Of a DNA stretch of 64,000 nucleotides, positions 42,993 to 51,542 are shown piece after piece. This stretch comes from Nocardia niigatensis NBRC 100131 (lineage in GTDB: Bacteria > Actinomycetota > Actinomycetes > Mycobacteriales > Mycobacteriaceae). Numbering within the stretch: the stretch's first letter is position 1; each line of letters opens with the position of its first letter. The translations under genes and the position numbers were made by a program. The notes under the pieces were generated by a model that saw only the letters and a program-made list of their open reading frames with translations, searched no databases and had not been told where the DNA came from. The DNA is taken from positions 1-64,000 of the forward strand of contig NZ_BAGC01000009.1 in the NCBI RefSeq assembly GCF_000308655.1. Reading direction: 5' to 3'.

Positions 42993-44645
42993 TCAACCCC
43001 CGGTAATCACCTTGATGGCCGCATCCTGCGCCGCGTCGTCAACCGTCCCGACCCGGAACCCGCGACTCACGATGTGCTGCACCAGCTCCGCCTCCGGCGC
43101 CACCCCGTGCTTGTGCAGATAGTGCGACACCGCCCCCGCCCAAACCCAGGTCCCATCGGTCCGGAAATTCAACGGCACATCCCGATCCGCCGGCGCGAAC
43201 TCATCCTGCTCGAAGCTCCTGGCCGCCAGCACAATCGGCGCCGACTCCAAATACGCCAGCACCGCGGTCCGCGTATTCCCCTCCACCGCAGGCCGATCCA
43301 CCACCGGCCGCCCCTCAGCGTCCTTCCCGTCATACACCTTGGCCATCCGTGGCGGCTGCACGAAGGATGACTCGGGCGAACGTTTCACGGTGGCTTCGAC
43401 ATCCGGTGCGGTGGCTGCGACACGGTTCGGCGCAATGCCCTCGGGCGCACAGGGATTGGGTGCAGCGGTCGGCTGCGCGAAAGGATTGGGCGGCGAGGCC
43501 GATGGCGCGAAAGGATTGGACGGCGAGGCCGATGATGCGAACGGATTCCCCGCAGCCGCACCTGGCTGACCACCAGGCGCGAAGGGATTCGCTCCAGGGG
43601 CGACCGCGTACGGATTCATCGCGCCGACCGGCCCAGCGGGTATAGAACCCGGCGGCATGAATCCCGGTGCGTAGCCCACCCTCGGATGGGCCGGTAGCCG
43701 CGGCCGCGACAACTGCGCCACCAGCCCCGCGACGGCCGCGGCGAAGGACAGCACCAGCGTGAGCACCGTCAACCAGAACCCGACACCCGCGTATTCCCAG
43801 AAGTTGAAGCCCAGCACGGCGAACACGAGACTCAGTCCGCCGGTCGCGTTCGCGACGATGACCGCGGCAGCAGCCCCGCCGGCCGCGCGCACAGCCGGAT
43901 TCCGCAGGCCGGCACCCGCCAGCAAGGCGATGGCCACGACAGCCACGGCGAGCGATCCCACGGTGAAATGCACGGCGAACAACGGAACAGAGCCGCCCTC
44001 TCCCGTACGCCACATGCTCAGGAAAATCGAGCGGTCGCCCACCAGCGGCACGAACGAACTCCCGAATCCGACCGCCGCCGCGACAACCAGGAACACGCCC
44101 GTGACCCGGTCCGCCACGCCGCCGCTCGGCGCCCCGCCCATCTCCTGCGCCGCACCGCGTTTCGACACCACGGCATCACGCAACCCGGTCACCAGAGCCG
44201 CGAGGGCAACCAGCGTTACCAGCGTGATCACCCAGAATCCGGGCCCCGGCGAACTGTCCTCCCCGAACCCTCGCGCATAGCCCACCACATCGCCGGACGC
44301 GATTTGCAGCACCAGCCCGCCCGCGAATGCCGCCACCCAGAACAGCACCCCGCGCCGAGCCCCCATCCCCACCGCGAGCAACGTCCCCGCCACACCGGCG
44401 ACGATCACCATCAGCACATACGGCACAGCGGAGAGATAGTCGGAGGTTCGCAGCCCCCCTCCCCGCATCGCGCTCCTCCAGACATACCAATCCCGCGAAC
44501 TGCCGTGGAACCGAAGAGTCGTCACCGGCAGCCAGAACATCGCGACCGTCAACACCGCCGCCGCAATCAGCAAAAACCCACTGACCCGCCCGACCTTCCC
44601 AACCCCAGGCACCGTGTTCCCCGGCGCCTGCCCGGGCCCATTCAT
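42993..44645 (-). CDS. Multi-spanning membrane protein with soluble DGTWVW domain
   Basis: 550 residues. ATG 44645 was chosen because it forms an ATGA overlap with the preceding gene and has GAAGG upstream; ATG 44672 is the alternative. About eight hydrophobic helices occupy residues 20-330 (for example FLLIAAAVLTVAMFWLPV). A Pro/Ala-rich linker with repeated NPFA units follows (residues about 345-420). The last about 90 residues form a soluble domain, LAYLESAPIVL...RTDGTWVWAGAVSHYL...IVSRGF. That domain recurs as the core of the 50657-51085 protein. The membrane part is unassigned; the tail probably lies in the cytoplasm and may serve in immunity or sensing. Confidence 0.7.
   Translation of the reverse strand: MNGPGQAPGNTVPGVGKVGRVSGFLLIAAAVLTVAMFWLPVTTLRFHGSSRDWYVWRSAMRGGGLRTSDYLSAVPYVLMVIVAGVAGTLLAVGMGARRGVLFWVAAFAGGLVLQIASGDVVGYARGFGEDSSPGPGFWVITLVTLVALAALVTGLRDAVVSKRGAAQEMGGAPSGGVADRVTGVFLVVAAAVGFGSSFVPLVGDRSIFLSMWRTGEGGSVPLFAVHFTVGSLAVAVVAIALLAGAGLRNPAVRAAGGAAAAVIVANATGGLSLVFAVLGFNFWEYAGVGFWLTVLTLVLSFAAAVAGLVAQLSRPRLPAHPRVGYAPGFMPPGSIPAGPVGAMNPYAVAPGANPFAPGGQPGAAAGNPFASSASPSNPFAPSASPPNPFAQPTAAPNPCAPEGIAPNRVAATAPDVEATVKRSPESSFVQPPRMAKVYDGKDAEGRPVVDRPAVEGNTRTAVLAYLESAPIVLAARSFEQDEFAPADRDVPLNFRTDGTWVWAGAVSHYLHKHGVAPEAELVQHIVSRGFRVGTVDDAAQDAAIKVITGG
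43483..43542 (-). repeat. 30-base direct repeat in membrane-protein linker
   Basis: Two adjacent 30-base units, starting at 43483 and 43513, encode SASP(S/P)NPFAP-type decapeptides in the linker of the 42993-44645 protein. Further degenerate NPFA motifs flank them. Confidence 0.6.
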
Positions 44646-44947
44646 GAAGCCTTCATTCCGTGTGTAGGCCATAGATTCTCGCGCCTCTCCCGTAGCAAGA
44701 TATGCCCCGCCGCCGCCCGGAACAGTCCATCCTCGGCCCCATCCGTCCGAGCCGCCCGCCGAACCTTGTCGATGATCAGAGTCCGGCTCATTTCCTCATG
44801 CGCCGGCCCGAACCAGTACTCCGCCTCCGCAGGCTCATCCCGAACCTGCCGGTAATAGACGAGTAGCGCCACGACGTCACCGACCGTCCTGGCGCATCGG
44901 CTCAGACGTGCGCGCACTGTCGTCGGCCATGACTGTTCCTCCCCCAT
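44642..44947 (-). CDS. Small hypothetical protein
   Basis: 101 residues, ATG 44947, weak ribosome site. It is basic and helical, with Arg-rich segments (RARLSRCARTVGD, KVRRAARTDG) and YWFGPAHEEMSRTLIIDK in the middle. It has no membrane segment or known motif. Its stop overlaps the start of the membrane-protein gene (ATGA), so the two form an operon and probably act together. The function is unknown. Confidence 0.55.
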   Translation of the reverse strand: MGEEQSWPTTVRARLSRCARTVGDVVALLVYYRQVRDEPAEAEYWFGPAHEEMSRTLIIDKVRRAARTDGAEDGLFRAAAGHILLRERRENLWPTHGMKAS

Positions 44948-45258
44948 CGGATACGGGAGCCGACACTAATTGGCCTGTCCTGTCGATGCCAACGTGGAAC
45001 ACGTAGTGCCGGTGGCCAGAGGGCTGCTTGTCGGCTCGGCTGAGAGCTCAGCTTCGGAAGAGCGGTGATGGCTGATTTCTGCAGAAGAGCGATGGCATCG
45101 GTGTCGGAAGGGACCAACTCGGCCCGCTGGCAGTCAAAGACGCCAGGGTCGTTGACATTTGGTGAATGGCGATGGTCTCGTGAATTCGCGGAGGCCCGCC
45201 TGCGCAGCGGTATGGTGTCTGAGGTCAGGTTCGCTATGCCGGGGAGTGGGAGCGCGAA
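44948..45258. other. Intergenic region between divergent genes
   Basis: 311 bases separating the minus-strand gene at 44947 from the plus-strand gene at 45259. A TTGACA occurs near 45154 and a TATGGT near 45211, but not at promoter spacing from each other. A short open frame (45065-45262, +) has no ribosome site and atypical composition, so it is not called. Confidence 0.4.
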
Positions 45259-45681
45259 TTGACGATCGTTTCGTGGCAGTGGCCATTGGTTCTCGGCCTC
45301 ATCCTGATCCGACTGCTCGCGCCCGGATGGCTGATCCTGATGACCCTCTGGACGCTCGGCTTGCCGGCGTTCGTGGTGTGCGCTCCGCTGTTGTTCGCTG
45401 CGTATCTGTCCACCCCCGAACAGCATTCGCTACTCCAACTCGCAGACATGTTCCTGCTGGTAGCTGCCTTCACCGTGCCCGACGGCGGGGACAACAGCGA
45501 ATACCACATTCCCCTGTTGACCCTGGTGAAAGGCAATCCCGAAATCGGCGAGAAGAACCTGATAGGCAGAGGGCTGGTCTGGATCGGCGGCTGCAGCGTA
45601 CTGGGCTACATCGTCGTGCTCCTGGTCATGTGGGCCAATATCGGCGAAGCGCACGGCTGGATCTCATTATCAGTGTCGTAG
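45259..45681 (+). CDS. Small membrane protein
   Basis: 140 residues, starting at TTG 45259 with GGGAG upstream; no ATG or GTG lies near enough to replace it. Three to four hydrophobic helices are present (LVLGLILIRLLAPGWLILM, FVVCAPLLFAAYL, FLLVAAFTV, GYIVVLLVMW), with the soluble loop PDGGDNSEYHIPLLTLVKG between. The N-terminus carries no cleavable signal. It shows no similarity I recognise. Confidence 0.6.
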   Translation: MTIVSWQWPLVLGLILIRLLAPGWLILMTLWTLGLPAFVVCAPLLFAAYLSTPEQHSLLQLADMFLLVAAFTVPDGGDNSEYHIPLLTLVKGNPEIGEKNLIGRGLVWIGGCSVLGYIVVLLVMWANIGEAHGWISLSVS

Positions 45682-45709
45682 CGCTGAACCGGGTCGGGCC
45701 GTCGAGCGC

Positions 45710-45892
45710 TTACTCGGCCACGTTGCGGACCGTCGTGTTCGCATCCGGCTTCTTGCACTCGTCTCGCACCATGATCAGCTCGATGAACGGCCCCGGGTCG
45801 ACCAGGTTCGGGTTCTCCTCGTAGAACTCTCGCATCAGGCTGATTCCGGTGTCGTCGTCGGTTGCGGCGGCGAGGAACCGGGGCCAGGTCAT
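45710..45892 (-). pseudogene. Short protein or C-terminal gene remnant
   Basis: 60 residues from ATG 45892. The frame stays open upstream to a TGA at 45944-45946 and reads in a protein-like way (DIRCGGQAAWRNASQ), but it contains no start codon and there is no ribosome site before the ATG. The sequence MREFYEENPNLVDPGPF and IELIMVRDECKKP looks like the end of a soluble protein. It is therefore either a very small gene or the remaining tail of a decayed one. Confidence 0.4.
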
Positions 45893-45987
45893 CTGGGAAG
45901 CGTTGCGCCACGCAGCCTGACCGCCGCATCGAATGTCTGCTAGTCAATAGCTATGTTCCATGGCCAGCGATGTTTTCGGGACCTGGT

Positions 45988-45993
45988 TAAGAT
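45988..45993 (+). promoter_or_regulatory. Possible -10 element TAAGAT
   Basis: TAAGAT lies upstream of the lipoprotein gene, in a gap containing no other gene. The -35 is not clear. Confidence 0.25.
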
Positions 45994-46108
45994 CAGTCGA
46001 CACTGAGCCGGCGGTGATCGGCTTTCGGTCAACACTCGCTGATCAGGGGGAATCAGGATGCCGGCCAAATGGGCTCCGAACGCGCGTGATCAGGAGTTGA
46101 GAGGTCCG

Positions 46109-47779
46109 GTGAGACTGCGTGACAGTCGAATCGCGCTCACCGGTGCGGCCTTGTCCGCTGCTCTGCTCGTCGCCGGATGCTCCTCTGTGCCAGGCCACCC
46201 CGTAGCTGCACCCAACACCACCCCGTTCTACTCCGCGGTCCTCGACCTCATGACTCAGCAGGTCGCGCACTACACCGGAACCAATTCCCAAGGCGGCACC
46301 TGGGATATGCGCACCACCGCTGCCGGCGAGATGCTGGGGAGTGTGGGCGCGCAGGGGCAGCCACAGGTGGGTGTCCTGTCCATCGGTGGCAAGACCTACG
46401 TCAAACCCTCTGCAGGCAGCCAGGTCTCGGATCTCCCGTCGGGAGTATCGCCTTCGTCGGTGGCGGGCAAGTGGGTGTCTGGATCCGATGATCTCGCCAA
46501 GCTGGTTCCGGCCGGCGCCCAGTCTCCCTACAGTATGGCCGCTGCGCTGATGCAGGCGCTCGACAAGGCACACACCTTCCCTCGGGTCGGTGACTCCACT
46601 GTGCAGGTGGGCGCCGACCAAGCCTACGAGGTTGTGACACCCGATGGCACGCTGGATGTTTCGGCGACTGCGCCATACCACCTCCTACGCTGGGATCCCG
46701 AGCGCAAAGACCAGCATCCCTCCGCCACCACGACGCCCGACTCATTGGTCCTCGGTGGCGGTTCGACTCCTGCCGACGATGATTCTTTGGGCCCCATAGC
46801 TTTCACCGTGATGACTCCCGCCGACCGCGACCAGGCGTTCAAGGACATCATCGCCCAGACTCAGAGCTTGACCGACGCCGTTGATGTCGGAATACAGTTC
46901 AACTTCCAGCAATCCGGCGATCTGAAGTGCACCAACGACAGCTGCACCGTCTCCACGAGCGTGTCCACCACGACGACCACGGCCCACGCCGCCCAGCTGT
47001 CGGGCAATGTCTCTGCCGTGATGAAGGCGTCCCTGACCGTCGACGGCACCCCGAGCGCCGGCTGCTCAGCCGCCCAAACCCTACCCATCAACGGCAATTC
47101 CGTCATGAACTGCGTCGACGCTAGCGTCGCCCCGATCATCGCTCGCATCAATGCCCAGCATCAGGCACAGGCCGACGCGCAGGCCCGCGCCCAGAACCGC
47201 GATGTCAAGGTCGAATACTCGATCAGCATCAAGAGCCACGTCGAAGTCCAAGCCGTGGCCATGGTGCAGGCCGAAATCGACAAGCTGGTCACCGTAGTCC
47301 GCGCCGAACAAGACACTCGCCGCAACCGCGACACCTGCGGCCAATCCTGCACGTACCAGCAAATCCCCTATGGCAGCGACAAACTCAGCCAGGCCGCCGA
47401 TCGAACCCGCAGAACCGGAAACCCCGGCTCGGGCGCGAACATCCTCATCGCTGTGGTTCCCGGCTGGAACGACCCCGCCAACGGCGACCTGGTCATCGGC
47501 TCCGGCGACGCCCAACCCGGCGACGCTTCGGGCCGTTCCGAGGACGACCTCCTGAGCAAGCTGACCGCCAGGGGCTTCAATCCCGGCCAGATCACCTCCC
47601 TCTACAGCGAACGCCAGCCCTGCTTCACCACCTGCAACTCCAAACTCTCCTCCGCCTTACCACCCAACACCGCCGTCTCCTACTCGATCCCCTGGCTGCT
47701 CAACGACACTCAGGCCACCGATGCCGGAAACCGGTTGCTGGACAAGCTCGCCATGGAGACAGAGCTCCCACACAAGTAG
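46109..47779 (+). CDS. Lipoprotein with XOO_2897-like deaminase domain at C-terminus
   Basis: 556 residues from GTG 46109, with GAGAGG upstream; ATG 46058, which also has a good site, would add 17 residues. The N-terminus is a lipoprotein signal (RLRDSR, hydrophobic core, lipobox LVAGC), so the mature protein should be lipid-anchored outside the membrane. Residues 35-230 resemble a LppX/LprG-type lipoprotein fold. A Cys-containing Thr-rich middle and a helical DAQARAQNRD segment follow. The last about 90 residues match nucleotide/nucleic-acid deaminase toxins: SEDDLLSKL, LYSERQPC and a second Cys (Cys505, Cys509), ending VSYSIPWLL. The expected His of the HxE zinc motif is Arg476. Confidence 0.7.
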   Translation: MRLRDSRIALTGAALSAALLVAGCSSVPGHPVAAPNTTPFYSAVLDLMTQQVAHYTGTNSQGGTWDMRTTAAGEMLGSVGAQGQPQVGVLSIGGKTYVKPSAGSQVSDLPSGVSPSSVAGKWVSGSDDLAKLVPAGAQSPYSMAAALMQALDKAHTFPRVGDSTVQVGADQAYEVVTPDGTLDVSATAPYHLLRWDPERKDQHPSATTTPDSLVLGGGSTPADDDSLGPIAFTVMTPADRDQAFKDIIAQTQSLTDAVDVGIQFNFQQSGDLKCTNDSCTVSTSVSTTTTTAHAAQLSGNVSAVMKASLTVDGTPSAGCSAAQTLPINGNSVMNCVDASVAPIIARINAQHQAQADAQARAQNRDVKVEYSISIKSHVEVQAVAMVQAEIDKLVTVVRAEQDTRRNRDTCGQSCTYQQIPYGSDKLSQAADRTRRTGNPGSGANILIAVVPGWNDPANGDLVIGSGDAQPGDASGRSEDDLLSKLTARGFNPGQITSLYSERQPCFTTCNSKLSSALPPNTAVSYSIPWLLNDTQATDAGNRLLDKLAMETELPHK

Positions 47780-47852
47780 CCGATCGGTCCTGCGGCGGCG
47801 CTGCTGAACCCTATGCGGACCGACGGCACGATCCGCGTTCGCAGTCCCTTGT

Positions 47853-48302
47853 CTATTGCGCGTCGTCGCCGGAATAGCGGAACGAGGGCGGTTCTCCTGC
47901 GGCGCGGCGAGCGAACTCTTGCTCCCACATGTCGAACGTCTTGCGGCGCAGCACCGTCAACATCTCGTGTTCTCGCGGCTCGAGCTGTCGACGCTCCTGC
48001 CGGGCCTGATCGAGAATCTGGTCGATCTGCCGGTAGATGTCGAAGATCGGTCCCTCCCCCCGCAGATAGTGATTTCGAGCCTCCTCGGTTTCCTTGACGA
48101 ACTGTTCTTCGGTGAGTGCCGAGAAGTCCAGGTCCGCACCGGGTTCGAAGACTGCGTCGATGTCGTCCTGCGTAGCGGGTTCGAAGGCGCCCGTGTCGAT
48201 GTTGAGTTTGTGGCCGGTCACTTCATCGTGAACGGGTTCCTCGAGACGGATGGTTCCGTTCCGAAACCGGAAGTACGACGGGGATTCTCGGAGCCAGAGC
48301 AC
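47853..48302 (-). CDS. Hypothetical acidic protein, toxin/immunity neighbourhood
   Basis: 149 residues. GTG 48302 was chosen for its GAGAGG site; ATG 48371, overlapping the preceding stop, has its GGAGG directly abutting and seems less likely. It is soluble: a beta-rich start (YFRFRNGTIRLEEP, HKLNIDTGAFEP), then long charged helices (LTEEQFVKETEEARNHYLRG; DQARQERRQLEPREHEML). It lies directly after the zinc-binding protein gene on the same strand, so the two may be co-transcribed. No family is recognised. Confidence 0.6.
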   Translation of the reverse strand: MLWLRESPSYFRFRNGTIRLEEPVHDEVTGHKLNIDTGAFEPATQDDIDAVFEPGADLDFSALTEEQFVKETEEARNHYLRGEGPIFDIYRQIDQILDQARQERRQLEPREHEMLTVLRRKTFDMWEQEFARRAAGEPPSFRYSGDDAQ

Positions 48303-48363
48303 GGGGGTAGCCTCTCGGATGCATTGAAGGTGTACGGCTTGCGGCGATCGCCGGCCATAATGC

Positions 48364-49146
48364 TCAGGCATCCTCCAACCGCTTGCGTCCATAGCCTGGG
48401 AGGTACTGAGCGAAGAAGTCACGGACACTATTGGGGATAGGCCGGACCGCTGACAGCGAGTAGGTCTGGACGTAGCCCGCCTTGCCGAAACCGCCTTCCC
48501 AGAATTTGTACTTCGGTTCAAGCGTGTCCAGCAGGCCCTGATAGAGATCGCGCACTTCGAGGAAATCCAAGAGTTCGGGCAGGTTCCATGACTCGATGTT
48601 CGCTGCGGGCTTCTTGGGCAGGACAGCAGAGGTCCCCCCACTATCGCCGCGTACACGCTCACCGGTGCACAACGCCTCGACCGCCCGCAGCTCGAGGAAA
48701 TGGTACGGACCGGCTTCTTCGATGAAGACCCACCGATTGAACCGGGGGTCCTCGTAGATCTCGCCGTCCGGCAGCTCGGCGACCTTCTCGGTGTACCCCA
48801 GCCCGGTGCTCGAGATTTCGTGTGGTTGGCCGTCCTCATCGTGCACAACGACCAGCCTGCTGGTTGTGGTGAGCCAATCGACCAGCGCTTGCCGGAACTC
48901 TGCGCGGCGGTCGAAACTGCGTACGCATTCCAGATGGAACGAGCCGGTGAAGAACGTTGCGTCGTCGTCCCAGGTCGCGAGGATCGTGTGGTAGGGCGGG
49001 ATGGACTCAGCCCACCCCTCGACCTCCAGTACGAATCGTCCACAAAAGTGGCATGTGTTGCGTTCGTGGAACACTCGTAGCCTCTCCAATTCACCCACTG
49101 TGACCACTGACCGGTGGTCGGAGATTCCCGCCCAGACAAAACGCAC
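48364..49146 (-). CDS. Putative zinc-binding protein, unknown function
   Basis: 260 residues from GTG 49146, preceded by GAAGGA. It has CHFCG near residue 32 and FHLEC near residue 71, a C-x2-C...H-x2-C set typical of a treble-clef zinc site. An all-soluble remainder with many aromatic residues follows (RFNRWVFIEEAGPYHFLEL; KYKFWEGGFGKAGYVQTYS). It is divergent from the 49260 gene with a 113-base shared upstream region. Possibly an immunity or regulatory protein; no firm assignment. Confidence 0.6.
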   Translation of the reverse strand: MRFVWAGISDHRSVVTVGELERLRVFHERNTCHFCGRFVLEVEGWAESIPPYHTILATWDDDATFFTGSFHLECVRSFDRRAEFRQALVDWLTTTSRLVVVHDEDGQPHEISSTGLGYTEKVAELPDGEIYEDPRFNRWVFIEEAGPYHFLELRAVEALCTGERVRGDSGGTSAVLPKKPAANIESWNLPELLDFLEVRDLYQGLLDTLEPKYKFWEGGFGKAGYVQTYSLSAVRPIPNSVRDFFAQYLPGYGRKRLEDA

Positions 49147-49223
49147 TCTATCCTTCGGGGCTGGTTGCCGAGGTGGCGACCCGAGCGGATAGTTCGGCTG
49201 CCGTGGGGTCGCGAGTTGTGTGC

Positions 49224-49231
49224 GATGCTGA
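49224..49231 (+). promoter_or_regulatory. Shared upstream element GATGCTGA
   Basis: Identical to the octamer upstream of the paralogous gene at 24478 and at nearly the same distance from the start (36 versus 39 bases). It is probably part of a common promoter. Confidence 0.25.
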
Positions 49232-49259
49232 AGGTCCGCTCGACAGAAGGGGGTCCGAC

Positions 49260-50336
49260 GTGCGGCGTGGCCATCCCACCAAGGAACAGTTGCAGCAGAG
49301 CTTCGAACGCGTGCTGTCGATGGTCCTCTCGGGAGACGGTGTTCCGAGCTCTAGCGGTCTCGACACCGAAACCCAAGAAGCGCTGTGGATGATCGCCAAG
49401 GCGTACCCGGCTGTCACCGACGATCTCCTGGGCGCTGCTCGTCGCGCATTCGCCGGGCAGTTGGATGGCAGCAATACCGCGCGCTGGCGGGCGGAGCGGG
49501 ACCGCAGGTTCACTGAACTCGAGGAGCGCTCGCAGTCTGCGCGTGCTGTCGACAGCCCTCTGGAGAGCGCGCGCTCTGATGACGCCGGCGAAACTCGCCG
49601 CTATCGCAACGAATTGCTGGCCGAGGGCAATCACCTGAAAGCGCTCCGTGAGCGACTCGGCACCACACCCGAGGGACAGGACGCGTTCGACAAAGGCGGC
49701 AAGGTGCTCGAGCGATACCTGGAGTGGCTGCCCGACGTTCCGGTGGCGCGCAGCCCGTTCACCAACCAGCTCACGACCTGGCCGATCGACACCGTCGATC
49801 TCGATGGCTGGTTCTGGAACTGGAACAACCCTGCCCGGCGCGGGCGGTCGACCGTTCCCTCGGATTGGCTGGCCATGGGTGGGGCCATGCGCCTGTCCCA
49901 ACCGCTGACGCCGATGCCGTTCGACTTCTGCATGCCGGGGCCCGACGTACCCTACGTTGTTCCGCGCCTGCTGGACCTGCCCGAAACTCGCGCGGTCATC
50001 GCCCAGGTACCCGTCGGTCACCACACCGGATGGACCATCACCTACTTCACCACCCGCCGCCCCCACCGAATCCCCCTGGAAAACACGTGGGGCACACAGA
50101 AATACGACCTCTACGATGATGCGGGCCATTGGCGAGCCTGGAGCGAACACCCCCAGGACCCCGACGAGTACTCCTTTGATCTGCGCCCTTGGCTGGACTC
50201 GGGCAAGCTCCTGTGGATTGCTCCCGAAGACTCCACCATCACCCTCCGATCCGGTGCCGCCGACTGTCCCTACCTCGACCTCCCCGGCCAACGCCGGATG
50301 CAGATGATCAACGACGGCGCCATCAGACTGTGGTGA
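49260..50336 (+). CDS. Two-domain protein sharing N-terminal domain with the 24478 product
   Basis: 358 residues from GTG 49260, with GAAGGGGG upstream; the equivalent start is used in the paralogue. Residues 1-85 are homologous to the 93-residue protein at 24478 (PTKEQLQQSF, EALWMIAKAYP, FAGQLDGSNTARWRAE). Residues 120-358 form a second, Trp-rich domain (LERYLEWLPDVP, DLDGWFWNWNNPARR, TYFTTRRPHR, ADCPYLDLPGQRR). No signal peptide or catalytic motif was seen. The N-terminal domain recurs next to toxins here and may be an adaptor; the C-terminal part is unassigned. Confidence 0.65.
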   Translation: MRRGHPTKEQLQQSFERVLSMVLSGDGVPSSSGLDTETQEALWMIAKAYPAVTDDLLGAARRAFAGQLDGSNTARWRAERDRRFTELEERSQSARAVDSPLESARSDDAGETRRYRNELLAEGNHLKALRERLGTTPEGQDAFDKGGKVLERYLEWLPDVPVARSPFTNQLTTWPIDTVDLDGWFWNWNNPARRGRSTVPSDWLAMGGAMRLSQPLTPMPFDFCMPGPDVPYVVPRLLDLPETRAVIAQVPVGHHTGWTITYFTTRRPHRIPLENTWGTQKYDLYDDAGHWRAWSEHPQDPDEYSFDLRPWLDSGKLLWIAPEDSTITLRSGAADCPYLDLPGQRRMQMINDGAIRLW

Positions 50337-50351
50337 TTTGAACCCCAGGCC

Positions 50352-50642
50352 TCAGCGCTCGGGTTGCTCCGACGACTCGTAATGGGCACGCAACTCGCCT
50401 GGCGCAATGATGTTCTCCGGTGTCACCGGGCCAAATCCCTTGGTGAACTTGGGATTATCGTCGATGACGCGCTCGGTGAGATCCAATGCGTCACGAGCCC
50501 GCATATCCGCTGCCATCTGCCGGTCGATCTCGTGCAATCGCTCGACGGTGATTCCCATCCGTGCCGCGGTCTGTTCGTCGATCTCCCGCTGCTTGTCGGG
50601 CTCAGCAGGGTCCATCCACGGTGGCAAGGGCGGTAGCTGCAT
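50352..50642 (-). CDS. Small hypothetical protein
   Basis: 96 residues; ATG 50642 with GAGGAG at good spacing. A longer frame to 50816 overlaps the upstream gene and was rejected. It is helical and charged (DKQREIDEQTAARMGITVERLHEIDRQM), with a Pro-rich start (LPPLPPWMDP). It is second in a pair with the gene at 50657 (14-base gap). Function unknown. Confidence 0.55.
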   Translation of the reverse strand: MQLPPLPPWMDPAEPDKQREIDEQTAARMGITVERLHEIDRQMAADMRARDALDLTERVIDDNPKFTKGFGPVTPENIIAPGELRAHYESSEQPER

Positions 50643-50656
50643 GAACGACTCCTCGC

Positions 50657-51085
50657 TCAGAAGTAGGCCGCGATCGCGGCGTCGAACTTCGCGTCGGCTA
50701 CGTCGACGCCACCGCGGGGCCGGTAGTTCAAACCTCGTACGTGGTCGAGGAACTCGGCCGGAATCTCCAGCGCGTAGTTCTCCAGATAGTGGATCGAATC
50801 GACTCGCCAGATCCACACCCCATCCGACATCAGCGACGGACCGCTTCGGATCGTCTTCGCGGTGTCGAGCATATCGCTGACCTCCCCCGGTACATCGAAC
50901 ACCGGCGTAGCCGCCTTCATATACTCCGCCACCAGTTTTCGATCCTCAACCGGATGCCGCGCGTAAGAGTCCCGCATCAACGGCAACTCCTCCCGCACCT
51001 TCCGGTACATCTCGCGGTAGATCCCGACAGGCTTCAACCCACCCGCCGTCGTCGATCCGGACACCGTGTACCCCCGATATCGCAT
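50657..51085 (-). CDS. Small protein with DGVWIW domain
   Basis: 142 residues from ATG 51085; a longer frame to 51187 exists and the ribosome sites of both are weak. The core LVAEYMKAATPVF...LMSDGVWIWRVDSIHYLENYALEIPAEFLDHVRGLNY matches the soluble tail of the membrane protein at 42993-44645. That tail has LAYLESAPIVL, TDGTWVWAGAVSHYL and LVQHIVSRGF at the same spacing. Here the domain stands alone, fused only to a short N-terminal helix. It is probably part of toxin defence, by location. Confidence 0.6.
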   Translation of the reverse strand: MRYRGYTVSGSTTAGGLKPVGIYREMYRKVREELPLMRDSYARHPVEDRKLVAEYMKAATPVFDVPGEVSDMLDTAKTIRSGPSLMSDGVWIWRVDSIHYLENYALEIPAEFLDHVRGLNYRPRGGVDVADAKFDAAIAAYF

Positions 51086-51542
51086 GACTATGAACGCCGC
51101 CCAGCCTACTGGTCGGATCCACCGACGCGTCGTGCGCGGAGACTCGAGGCGAACTGGATTCGGCTGGATCGGGTCGGCTGATGGCACTCAGGGACCGGTC
51201 CGAAGTCCGGAACGTGGTTCTCGGTTCGGTGGTCGACTCTCCGTTCGCGAGATCGGACGCTATGGTGGCGAGCGGCGCCGTCAGCGCGGAGTGTGAGTCT
51301 GTCGGCATTGTTCCCAGGACGGCAATCGAAGCAGGGGCTCCTCCACTCCAACCGGGCTGGTTTCGAACTCTGCGATGATGGAATTTGAACTAGTCCAGTC
51401 GAATGCTGCGATTCCAATCGCTCATCGTGGTCTCGCCATTCTGCTATGCTCTGTCAATTTCGTTGAGTGATGTGATCGCCCGGCGTTCCTTTTCCGATTT
51501 CACGGAAGTTCTCGCCCCTGTCGGAGTTTCGGGATCGGGTAA
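51086..51542. other. 457-base region without a convincing gene
   Basis: Both flanking genes are on the minus strand. The left half is GC-rich; the right half (from about 51370) becomes clearly AT-richer and grades into the nuclease/immunity cassette. Open frames here (for example 51181-51378, +) lack ribosome sites and protein-like composition. The promoter for the 51085 gene should lie inside, but no clear element was found. Confidence 0.4.

Noticed and set aside
45065..45262. Short plus-strand open frame before the small membrane protein
   Set aside because: No ribosome site, overlaps the start of the better-supported gene, and no protein-like features.
47784..47823. Inverted repeat TCGGTCC/GGACCGA between convergent genes as terminator
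   Set aside because: A seven-base stem with a 26-base loop and no T-run is too weak to call.
47853..50291. Minus-strand open frame of 812 codons
   Set aside because: It runs antisense to the well-supported 49260-50336 gene and out of frame through the 48364-49146 gene. Only its last about 150 codons look like protein and are annotated as a separate gene.
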